DNA from: Paucimonas sp.
GTDB lineage: Bacteria > Pseudomonadota > Gammaproteobacteria > Burkholderiales > Burkholderiaceae_D
NCBI GenBank assembly: GCA_029266815.1
Contig: JAQSWC010000146.1
Location: forward strand, 1-8,001
Direction: 5' to 3'
DNA: 8,001 nt
Shown: piece after piece, positions 1 to 5,560 of the stretch
Numbering within the stretch: position 1 is the stretch's first letter
Layout of the letters: the number at the start of each line of letters is the position of its first letter
Notes under the pieces: model-generated
What the model saw: the letters and a program-made list of their open reading frames with translations, nothing else
What the model was told of the DNA's origin: nothing
Database searches by the model: none
Program-made: the position numbers and the translations under genes

Positions 1-1523
1 GGCATGAACAGCATGACCTTGGCCTGTATCGGATCGGGTGGCGTCGGGTTCAGCTTGGTCTGGATGAACATCGATACTGCCATCAGGATCGGCAGGATAT
101 AGAAGGGATCGGGCGCGGCAAGATCCTGGATCCAGCCCAGCCACGGCGCATTGCGCATTTCCACGCTGGCCAGCAGCACCCAGTACAGCGCGATGAAGAC
201 CGGAATCTGTACCAGGATAGGCAGGCAGCCGCCGAAGGGATTGACCTTCTCCGAGCGGTAAAGCTCCATCATCGCCTGGTTCATCTTTTGCGGATCGCCC
301 TTGTGACGCTCGCGGATGGCCGTCATCTTCGGCGTGACCAGCTTCATCTTTGCCATGCTCTTGTAGCTGGCTGCAGAAAGCGGATAGAACACCAGCTTGA
401 TCAGCACCGTCAGTGCGATGATGGTCCAGCCCCAGTTACCCAGCACTTTGTGAATCTGGTCCATCAGCCAGAAGATCGGCTCTGCCACAATTTTCAGCAG
501 GCCGTAATCCTTTACGGTGTCCAGCGCAGGCGCCACCTGTTCAAGGCGGCTGGTTTCCTGCGGGCCCGAGTACAGCTTGGCATCCATGCTGGCAGTGGCG
601 CCAGGTGCGATGCTGTTGAGCGGCAGGACGTTGGCCACGGCGAACAGATTGTTGTCCACCTGGGTTGCGCTGATATTGCGAGGCGCATTTTCGGGCGGAA
701 CAAACGCGGAAACGAAGTAATGCTGGATCATGGCAATCCAGCCGTCATCCGACTTCAGCGGATACTCCGCCTTGCCCTTCGCAATGTCCTCGAAATCGAG
801 CTTGTGGAATTTCTCCGCATCCGTATACACAGCCGGGCCGGTAAAGGTGCTGTAGAACTGCGATTCACCCTCGAGCTTGCCGCCATCGCGCACCAGTTGC
901 AGGTACAGCGAAGGCGTGATCGGTGCTGCAGTCAGGTTGGTAATGTCATGACGTACATTGATCGTGTAGTCGCCGCGGTGGAAGATGAAGGTCTTGGTCA
1001 GCTTCACCCCGCCCTGCTCGCTGTCCATGACAAGCTGCACCGTGTCATTGCCGCCCAGTTCGCGAGCGCCGGGACGGGCTACGTACATCGAGCGGTGATT
1101 CGGATACACGCCGCCGGTCAGTCCTGTCTGTCCCAGATAGGTGCGGCCCAGGCTCTTGTCGAACAGAACCACGTTCTTCTCGGGATGAATCGTATCCCGA
1201 TGCTTCAACAGCTCCAGGTACACAAGCTCGCCGCCTGCGGTATCGAAGGCGGCCTTGACGACGTCGGTCAGGATTTCAATGCGCTCGCTTTTCGCGACCG
1301 GCGCGGCTTCGGCAGCGGGCGTGGCAGCGGTAGGCGCGGTGGGAGCGACGGTGGCATTGGCCGGCACGTCATTCGGCGCAGCCTTGCCTGCAGCAGGCGA
1401 AGCGGGCTTTGCCGGCGCCGATGAAAACATCGACGCTTGGCCGTTGTAACGCATCCAGTTGTCCCACAGGAGCAGCAAGGAGAATCCGAAGATGATCCAC
1501 AGAACGGTACGTTTGGTATCCAT
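1..1523 (-). CDS. yidC: Membrane protein insertase YidC (partial, 3' end beyond left edge)
   Basis: YidC/Oxa1-family inner-membrane insertase and chaperone, acting with SecYEG or alone to insert and fold membrane proteins. About 507 codons are visible; the C-terminal tail lies outside the window. The N-terminus MDTKRTVLWIIFGFSLLLLW gives transmembrane segment 1. It is followed by an Ala/Pro-rich linker (about residues 29-70) and the large periplasmic P1 domain. The conserved core begins near residue 350: GNWGWTIIALTVLIKLVFYP, then SYKSMAKMK, the cytoplasmic hairpin, EKVNPFGGCLPILVQIPVF, and APDPFYILPILM. The last visible residues, QAKVMLFM, match the family's region before the final helix. 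The positively charged groove residue is Lys where E. coli has Arg366. Two adjacent ATGs exist (1526 and 1523); the second gives the usual MD-K-R-T start. It lies 18 nt after the yidD stop, and no strong ribosome-binding site is visible. Identity is certain; the exact start is less so. Confidence 0.97.
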   Translation of the reverse strand, partial: MDTKRTVLWIIFGFSLLLLWDNWMRYNGQASMFSSAPAKPASPAAGKAAPNDVPANATVAPTAPTAATPAAEAAPVAKSERIEILTDVVKAAFDTAGGELVYLELLKHRDTIHPEKNVVLFDKSLGRTYLGQTGLTGGVYPNHRSMYVARPGARELGGNDTVQLVMDSEQGGVKLTKTFIFHRGDYTINVRHDITNLTAAPITPSLYLQLVRDGGKLEGESQFYSTFTGPAVYTDAEKFHKLDFEDIAKGKAEYPLKSDDGWIAMIQHYFVSAFVPPENAPRNISATQVDNNLFAVANVLPLNSIAPGATASMDAKLYSGPQETSRLEQVAPALDTVKDYGLLKIVAEPIFWLMDQIHKVLGNWGWTIIALTVLIKLVFYPLSAASYKSMAKMKLVTPKMTAIRERHKGDPQKMNQAMMELYRSEKVNPFGGCLPILVQIPVFIALYWVLLASVEMRNAPWLGWIQDLAAPDPFYILPILMAVSMFIQTKLNPTPPDPIQAKVMLFM

Positions 1524-1541
1524 CATGGTTTTTTAGAAGTT

Positions 1542-1805
1542 TCAGGAATGGCTGCAGCCATGATGCTCGGCCGCAGGTTTAGATGAAGAATCAGTTGGAA
1601 CGAGATCGACGCCGCCCGGATGCCAGGGATGGCATTTGCAGATGCGCTTTGCCGCCAGCGCGCTGCCCCTGAGTGCGCCATGAAGCTGGATCGCTTCCAC
1701 CGCGTAATTGGAGCAGGTCGGGAAAAAACGGCACTTCTGCGCGCCCAGATAAGGGCTCAGGCACAAATGATAAGCGCGCAGCAAGAGAAGCAGAATTCGT
1801 TTCAT
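1542..1805 (-). CDS. yidD: Membrane protein insertion efficiency factor YidD
   Basis: 87-aa YidD-family protein (UPF0161, DUF37), a small inner-membrane-associated factor that helps YidC-dependent insertion. After an N-terminal hydrophobic/amphipathic helix (MKRILLLLLRAYHLCLSP) comes the family signature: CRFFPTCSNYAVEAIQLHG at about residues 25-43, then KRICKCHPWHPGGVDLVP at about 53-70. The three conserved cysteines and the HP-GG-D-VP motif are intact. A short His/Cys-containing tail, AEHHGCSHS, is typical of variable YidD ends. The ATG at 1805 overlaps the TGA of rnpA as ATGA. This favours translational coupling and decides the start over a longer in-frame ATG at 1937, which would run back through rnpA. 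No independent Shine-Dalgarno sequence is visible. yidC follows 18 nt later. Confidence 0.96.
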   Translation of the reverse strand: MKRILLLLLRAYHLCLSPYLGAQKCRFFPTCSNYAVEAIQLHGALRGSALAAKRICKCHPWHPGGVDLVPTDSSSKPAAEHHGCSHS

Positions 1806-2191
1806 CGCGGTTTTGCTTCGGCTGAAGTCAGTGAAGCGAACAATTGTCGCAGTTCCGTATGAAGCAGTGATTTCAGCGGCGCGGTCGTCGCCGGGTCTTT
1901 CTTGCTGTTGACCGCCTTCGACAAACGCACGATGCAATCGAGAGGCGGCAGATTCGCCAGCCGGAACGCTTCGCGCGCAGCACGCTTGATCGAATTGCGC
2001 GTTACCGCCCGCGGCGCCAGCCGCTTGGCGGCGACGATGCCGAGTCGGGCATGCGGCAGTTGATTGGCACGGGTGTAGAGCACGAAGTGTGCTGTGCGTT
2101 GCGTGGGGCGCAAACGAAAAACGGATGAAAAATCATCCGTTTTTACGATGCGCCGGGCGCGGGCGAAGTCTTGCGAACGAGCGCCGGTCAC
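1802..2191 (-). CDS. rnpA: Ribonuclease P protein component (GTG start)
   Basis: Protein subunit of RNase P, which binds the M1 RNA and aids 5' maturation of pre-tRNAs. From the GTG at 2191 it is 129 aa, normal for the family. It opens VTGARSQDFARARRIVKTDD, where F-A-R-A-R-R-I aligns with the family's N-terminal F-x-R-x-x-R-L motif. The RNR signature RNSIKRAAREAFR is intact near the middle and is preceded by ARLGIVAAKRLAPRAV. The same frame stays open upstream to an ATG at 2383, but those extra 64 codons run through rpmH in another frame and have no RnpA similarity. GTG is therefore preferred; the site before it is weak (no clear AGGAG). The gene starts 23 nt after the rpmH stop and its TGA overlaps the yidD ATG. 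Codons 17-25 form a perfect hairpin, listed separately. Confidence 0.93.
   Translation of the reverse strand: MTGARSQDFARARRIVKTDDFSSVFRLRPTQRTAHFVLYTRANQLPHARLGIVAAKRLAPRAVTRNSIKRAAREAFRLANLPPLDCIVRLSKAVNSKKDPATTAPLKSLLHTELRQLFASLTSAEAKPR
2117..2144 (-). terminator. Perfect terminator-like hairpin inside the rnpA coding sequence
   Basis: Two exact 12-nt complementary arms (AAAAACGGATGA at 2117-2128 and TCATCCGTTTTT at 2133-2144) are separated by a 4-nt AAAA. Read on either strand, a short GC-containing stem is flanked by an A tract and a U tract, as in a bidirectional intrinsic terminator. It falls in codons 17-25 of rnpA (K-T-D-D-F-S-S-V-F). The structure is directly visible. A role in partial termination, lowering rnpA-yidD-yidC relative to rpmH, is inference. 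It could also be chance in a coding region. Confidence 0.5.
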
Positions 2192-2214
2192 GCCAGCTGA
2201 TGCAAATGCCTGGC

Positions 2215-2349
2215 TTATACAGCCAGACGCTTGCGGCCTTTGCCGCGGCGTGCGTTGAGCACAGCACGACCGCCACGAGTTGCCATGCGGGCGCGGAAAC
2301 CGTGAGTGCGCTTGCGGCGGACAACGGAAGGTTGGTAAGTACGTTTCAT
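2215..2349 (-). CDS. rpmH: 50S ribosomal protein L34
   Basis: Complete 44-aa L34, a small, very basic component of the large ribosomal subunit that binds 23S rRNA. The translation starts MKRTYQPSVVRRKRTHGFRA, continues RMATRGGRAVLNARRGKGRK and ends RLAV. It covers the whole conserved family sequence at its usual length, including the K-R-T-Y-Q-P-S start. It is the first gene of the minus-strand cluster. Upstream, on the same strand, is a near-consensus sigma70 promoter giving a leader of roughly 100 nt. The region before the ATG holds only a weak purine stretch (GCGAGA) as a candidate ribosome-binding site. rnpA follows 23 nt downstream and is presumably co-transcribed. Confidence 0.98.
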   Translation of the reverse strand: MKRTYQPSVVRRKRTHGFRARMATRGGRAVLNARRGKGRKRLAV

Positions 2350-2527
2350 GTTGGATCTCGCTTATATAAGCAGAAGGTAGCAAAAGGAATTGGAACAGTC
2401 TTTTTGCGCCTGAAGCAGCATTGATGAACGATACACAACACGCCCGACGCAGTGAACCCGTGATTAGACAGTAGATTCACCTTGTCTGTCAATAACTTAG
2501 GCATCGTTTTCGGCAGGCTGGAGCCAG
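2350..2527. other. Divergent rpmH-dnaA intergenic region
   Basis: A 178-nt gap between the divergent rpmH and dnaA. It contains the rpmH promoter and a 10-bp palindrome CTTATATAAG at 2361-2370 in the rpmH leader. No match to the DnaA box TTATNCACA was found on either strand, and no convincing plus-strand promoter for dnaA. The last part (2482-2527) can be read in another frame as a possible displaced 5' end of dnaA; see the dnaA entry. Confidence 0.6.
2463..2492 (-). promoter_or_regulatory. Sigma70 promoter of rpmH-rnpA-yidD-yidC
   Basis: On the minus strand a perfect -35 TTGACA (plus 2487-2492) is followed after 18 bp by a -10 TCTAAT (plus 2463-2468), a 5/6 match. Transcription would start near 2455, about 100 nt before the rpmH ATG, giving a leader of normal size for this operon. 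This is the only strong promoter-like pair in the divergent rpmH-dnaA gap. Confidence 0.7.
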
Positions 2528-3886
2528 ATGATTTTGAACAAAAAGTTCAGCGCGTGGATCAAGCCGCTGGCGCCGCTCGATTTCGAGGACGGACGCTTGC
2601 GCATTGCCGCGCCGAACCGCTTCAAGCTGGATTGGGTGAAGACCCAGTTCGCTGGCCGCATTACGTCCCTCGCCTCCAAGTTCTGGGATTCGTCCATCGA
2701 GGTTCAATTTGTATTGGATCCTCGCAACGGCATTGCCAAGAAACCGGCCAGCCCCGGACCGGGACCCGGACCGACGACCCTCATGGTGGTGGAAGAGGAA
2801 GTCGGCACCATCGACGGCCCCGAAAAAATGCTGTCCATGCCGGTCGCGGTCAATCCCCGGCGTGACGTCAGCGGCGTCAATCCGGCGCTGACCTTCGACA
2901 GTTTCGTCACCGGTAAAGCCAATCAGCTTGCCCGCGCAGCCGCGATCCAGGTAGCCAACAATCCCGGCGTGTCGTACAACCCGCTCTTCTTATATGGCGG
3001 CGTCGGCCTCGGCAAAACCCACTTGATCCATGCCATCGGCAATCAGGTGCTGGCCGAGAATCCGTCCACCAAGATCCGCTACATCCACGCAGAACAGTAT
3101 GTTCGCGACGTAGTGACCGCTTACCAACGCAAGGGTTTCGACGAGTTCAAGCGCTATTACCACTCGCTCGATCTGCTGCTCATCGACGACATCCAGTTCT
3201 TCGGCGGCAAGAGCAGAACGCAGGAAGAATTCTTCTATGCCTTCGAAGCGCTGATCGCGGCCAAGAAGCAGATCATCATCACCAGCGATACCTATCCGAA
3301 GGAAATCAGCGGCATGGATGACCGCCTGATTTCGCGTTTCGACTCCGGCCTCACGGTGGCCGTCGAGCCGCCGGAACTGGAAATGCGGGTGGCGATTTTG
3401 CTGAAAAAAGCGCAACAGGAAGGCGAACGCCTGTCCGACGATGTCGCCTTTTTCGTCGCCAAGCACCTGCGTTCGAACGTGCGCGAGCTGGAAGGCGCGC
3501 TGCGCAAGATCCTCGCGTTCTCCCGTTTCCATGGCAAAGAGATCACAATCGACGTTGCCAAGGAAGCGCTGAAAGACTTGCTGTCGGTACAAAACCGCCA
3601 GATTTCGGTAGAAAACATCCAGAAGACGGTCGCCGATTTCTTCAATATCAAGGTCGCCGACATGTATTCGAAGAAGCGTCCGGCCAATATTGCCCGTCCG
3701 CGCCAGATCGCGATGTACCTCGCCAAGGAATTAACCCAGAAAAGCTTGCCCGAAATCGGCGATCTTTTTGGCGGCCGCGACCATACTACGGTGTTGCATG
3801 CAGTGCGGAAAATTGCCGCCGATCGCGCCAAGAACCCGGAAATCAACCACGAGTTGCACGTTCTGGAGCAGACCCTGAAAGGGTAA
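2528..3886 (+). CDS. dnaA: Chromosomal replication initiator DnaA (5' end questionable)
   Basis: AAA+ ATPase that binds DnaA boxes, opens oriC and recruits the DnaB helicase; 452 aa from this ATG. It starts MILNKKFSAWIKPLAPL, which corresponds to the second helix of domain I; the rest of domain I (APNRFKLDWVKTQF) follows. Domain II is a short linker rich in Gly/Pro (PASPGPGPGP, 73-82). Domain III has Walker A GGVGLGKTH (157-165), Walker B LLLIDDIQF (216-224), sensor 1 IITSD (250-254), the box VII arginine region ISRFDSGLT (268-276) and sensor 2 SNVRELEGAL (316-325). Domain IV carries the DNA-binding signature GDLFGGRDHTTVLHAVRKI (411-429). A GGAG sits only 4 nt before the ATG. The conserved first helix, with its N-terminal aromatic and L-E motif, is missing from this frame. 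A similar segment (GRLEPDDFEQK) lies just upstream in another frame, joined through a run of five A. Either a shortened DnaA is made, or a one-base indel or sequence error splits the gene. Identity is certain, the start is not. Confidence 0.95.
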   Translation: MILNKKFSAWIKPLAPLDFEDGRLRIAAPNRFKLDWVKTQFAGRITSLASKFWDSSIEVQFVLDPRNGIAKKPASPGPGPGPTTLMVVEEEVGTIDGPEKMLSMPVAVNPRRDVSGVNPALTFDSFVTGKANQLARAAAIQVANNPGVSYNPLFLYGGVGLGKTHLIHAIGNQVLAENPSTKIRYIHAEQYVRDVVTAYQRKGFDEFKRYYHSLDLLLIDDIQFFGGKSRTQEEFFYAFEALIAAKKQIIITSDTYPKEISGMDDRLISRFDSGLTVAVEPPELEMRVAILLKKAQQEGERLSDDVAFFVAKHLRSNVRELEGALRKILAFSRFHGKEITIDVAKEALKDLLSVQNRQISVENIQKTVADFFNIKVADMYSKKRPANIARPRQIAMYLAKELTQKSLPEIGDLFGGRDHTTVLHAVRKIAADRAKNPEINHELHVLEQTLKG

Positions 3887-3960
3887 TCCACAGCTGCCTA
3901 TCGACCTGTGGATAACTTTGTGGACAAGCGGTTGGTAACTTGTGGGAAAGTTGTGGATTT
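3884..3960. other. oriC: Cluster of DnaA boxes, candidate oriC core
   Basis: Matches to TTATNCACA: TAATCCACA 3884-3892 (plus, 8/9, overlapping the dnaA stop); TGTGGATAA 3907-3915 (minus, perfect); TGTGGACAA 3919-3927 (minus, 8/9); TGTGGGAAA 3941-3949 and TGTGGATTT 3952-3960 (minus, each 7/9). Start-to-start distances are 23, 12, 22 and 11 bp, about one or two helical turns, so the boxes face the same side of the DNA. The first two form a convergent pair (TAATCCACAG/CTGTGGATAA, 12-nt gap). This density, next to dnaA and an AT-rich stretch, supports an origin. Use in vivo is inferred. Confidence 0.75.
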
Positions 3961-4177
3961 GTTGTAAATAAGTTGGGCGGAAAATCGCAATAAAGCCGCC
4001 GAGTTTCATTTTTGACAGGCTGTTTCTGTCAAAATATGAAGGTTTTGAAAAAACAGTTTTTACGTTGTTCGTACATTGTTCTGTACCTTGCTTTACCTAG
4101 TAGGGTTTGACTCAGAAGCTGCGCCAGTTCACCGGCCTCGCCTCCGATAAATTCATTACTAACCAAGGATCCCATTT
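3961..4177. other. AT-rich stretch and dnaN leader, candidate DNA-unwinding element
   Basis: The rest of the dnaA-dnaN gap. Positions 4001-4065 are strongly AT-rich, with A and T runs including AAAAAC/GTTTTT around 4049-4061, and lie directly beside the DnaA boxes. This is where a duplex-unwinding element would be expected. From about 4090 to 4177 the base composition returns to normal and nothing more than the dnaN ribosome-binding site (AAGGA, 4165-4169) is evident. No terminator follows dnaA, so dnaA transcripts may read through into dnaN. Confidence 0.5.
4012..4040 (+). promoter_or_regulatory. Candidate dnaN promoter within an inverted repeat
   Basis: A perfect -35 TTGACA (4012-4017), a 17-bp spacer and a -10 TATGAA (4035-4040, 4/6) precede dnaN by about 130 nt. 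The -35 box lies inside the left arm of a perfect 9-bp inverted repeat, TTTTGACAG (4010-4018) and CTGTCAAAA (4026-4034), with a 7-nt centre. The repeat therefore covers the -35 and most of the spacer, as an operator might. The promoter is supported by spacing and the -35 box; operator function is a guess. Confidence 0.5.
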
Positions 4178-5284
4178 ATGCAATTGGTAAAAACCCAGAG
4201 AGACACGCTACTGCGGCCCTTGCAGGTCGTGAGCGGTATTGTCGAGCGTCGGCACACATTGCCGATTCTGGCCAATATCCTCATCCGCAAGGAAGGCGAG
4301 CGCGTTTCTTTCCTCTCCACCGATATCGAAGTGCAGATCACCACGCACGCCAATATAGGCAGCGGCGGTGACGTGGCCGCGACGACTGTTGCAGCGCGCA
4401 AGCTGCTCGACATTCTCCGTGCCCTGCCTGACTCGAACGATGTGTCCTTGTCGCTGTCCAACAAACGCATGACAGTCCAGGCCGGCAAATCCCGTTTTGC
4501 ACTGCAAACGCTGGCCGCGGAAGAATTCCCGACGGTGGCGCAAGCCGAGCAGTACAACGCCAAGGTCACGCTGCCGCAGAAAACGCTGAAGCACCTGTTC
4601 AACATGGTGCACTTCTCGATGGCGCAGCAGGATATCCGCTATTACCTGAACGGCCTCTTGCTGGTGGTGGATGGCAAGAACGTGATCGGCGTTGCAACTG
4701 ACGGCCACCGCCTCGCCTTCTGCCAGGTGGAAACCGAAGAAAGCTTCCCGCGCCAGGACGTGATCATTCCGCGCAAGACGATCTTGGAATTGCAGCGTCT
4801 GCTGGAAGACAGCGAAGAGCCGGTGCAGATCGAAATCGCGAACAACCAGGTCAAGCTCACCTTCGCCGATATCGAACTGATTTCCAAGCTCGTCGAAGGC
4901 AAGTTCCCGGATTACACCCGTGTGGTCCCCAAGGGCTACAAGAACAACTTCACGATCGGCCGTGATCAACTGCTGCGCTCCCTGCAGCGTGCCGCGATCA
5001 TGACGTCGGACAAGTTCAAGGGCGTGCGCTGCATCGTCGCCCCCGGCAGCCTGAAGATCAGCTCCACCAATGCCGACCAGGAAGAGGCAGTGGAAGAAGT
5101 GGAAATCGATTACGGCGGCGACAGTGTCGACATCGGCTTCAACGTGTCGTACCTGCTCGACGTGTTGAACAACCTGAAGGGTGATTCCATCAACATCGCG
5201 CTCGGCGACGCCAATTCATCGGCTTTGATCACCGTGCCGGAAGACGGCAACTTCAAATATGTCGTCATGCCGATGCGGATATAA
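4178..5284 (+). CDS. dnaN: DNA polymerase III beta subunit (sliding clamp)
   Basis: Ring-forming clamp that tethers DNA polymerase III and other clamp-binding proteins to DNA; 368 aa, the normal length. Three similar domains are expected at about 1-125, 126-250 and 251-368. Visible hallmarks are RHTLPILANILI (25-36), the partner-binding loop VATDGHRLA (172-180, equivalent to the E. coli T-x-G-H-R-L pocket), KLVEGKFPDYTRVVP (237-251) and the C-terminal VVMPMRI (362-368), which completes the hydrophobic cleft. The start is fixed by AAGGA 8 nt upstream and by the family N-terminus MQLVKTQRD. It lies 291 nt after dnaA, with the origin candidate and a promoter between them. A terminator-like hairpin follows the stop codon. 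No unusual feature was seen. Confidence 0.98.
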   Translation: MQLVKTQRDTLLRPLQVVSGIVERRHTLPILANILIRKEGERVSFLSTDIEVQITTHANIGSGGDVAATTVAARKLLDILRALPDSNDVSLSLSNKRMTVQAGKSRFALQTLAAEEFPTVAQAEQYNAKVTLPQKTLKHLFNMVHFSMAQQDIRYYLNGLLLVVDGKNVIGVATDGHRLAFCQVETEESFPRQDVIIPRKTILELQRLLEDSEEPVQIEIANNQVKLTFADIELISKLVEGKFPDYTRVVPKGYKNNFTIGRDQLLRSLQRAAIMTSDKFKGVRCIVAPGSLKISSTNADQEEAVEEVEIDYGGDSVDIGFNVSYLLDVLNNLKGDSINIALGDANSSALITVPEDGNFKYVVMPMRI

Positions 5285-5297
5285 GCAGGTAATAATG

Positions 5298-5337
5298 AAG
5301 AAGCAAGGGGGCGCGAAAAGTGCCCCTTTGCTGCTTT
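5298..5337 (+). terminator. Terminator-like hairpin after dnaN
   Basis: Arms 5298-5312 (ending AAGGGGGC) and 5322-5336 (beginning GCCCCTTTG) pair over 15 positions with one G-U and one mismatch around a 9-nt loop, starting 13 nt after the dnaN stop. The downstream T tract is short (TTT), so it is a modest intrinsic terminator at best. It suggests that dnaN and gyrB are at least partly separate transcription units. Confidence 0.6.
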
Positions 5338-5384
5338 AAGAACTTTGAGAAAGTCGGTAAATACAACTTTTCGAAGTTCTAAAG
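5334..5384. repeat. Second imperfect hairpin downstream of dnaN
   Basis: AGAACTTTGAGAAAGT (5339-5354) and ACTTTTCGAAGTTCT (5366-5380) are complementary apart from one bulge and one wobble. Pairing can extend outward through CTTTA/TAAAG with a second bulge, around an 11-nt loop. The stem is AU-rich, has no T tract and follows the first hairpin directly. It may be a 3'-end stabiliser or decayed repeat; the function is unknown. Confidence 0.45.
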
Positions 5385-5406
5385 TAGCCAAAACAGGCTT
5401 AGGTAC

Positions 5407-5501
5407 TCCTTCCCCTTCAAGGGGAAGGCTGGGATGGGGATGGGTTTCAGTAGCAACTAGACCCCATCCCCACCCTAACCCGCCCCTTGAAGGGGAGGGA
5501 A
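5407..5501. repeat. Intergenic inverted-repeat element (about 95 bp)
   Basis: Left arm (about 5407-5450) and right arm (about 5459-5501) are imperfect inverted copies of each other, roughly 80% matched by eye. Each contains a nested palindrome: CCTTCCCCTTCAAGGGGAAG near the left end and CCCCTTGAAGGGG near the right. The arms run through GGGATGGGGATGGG and CCCCATCCCCACCC, separated by about 8-12 unpaired bases. It resembles the CCCCTTGAAGGGG/GGGATGGGG intergenic repeats scattered in many proteobacterial genomes. Their translations (SRGGLGWGWG, HPSLPLEGEG) often appear as false hypothetical proteins. It has no coding capacity and no evident target-site duplication. Confidence 0.75.
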
Positions 5502-5560
5502 TACAACAGCTAAGTAGTAAAGATTTGAACAAGCAGCACCCGTTTCCAGAGAAAGCAGCC

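Noticed and set aside
288..1424. 378-codon open frame on the plus strand
   Set aside because: It lies entirely antisense to yidC, whose translation matches the family throughout. The encoded sequence has no recognisable domain and is an effect of GC-rich codon structure.
2361..2370. CTTATATAAG palindrome as a promoter -10 for rpmH or dnaA
   Set aside because: No -35-like hexamer at 16-18 bp on either strand; the TTGACA/TCTAAT pair further upstream is much better for rpmH.
4098..4103. TAGTAG as possible DnaA-trio elements
   Set aside because: Only two trinucleotides, over 130 bp from the nearest DnaA box; trios are expected in longer runs adjacent to a box.
4208..4969. 253-codon minus-strand open frame
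   Set aside because: Antisense shadow of dnaN; no family features.
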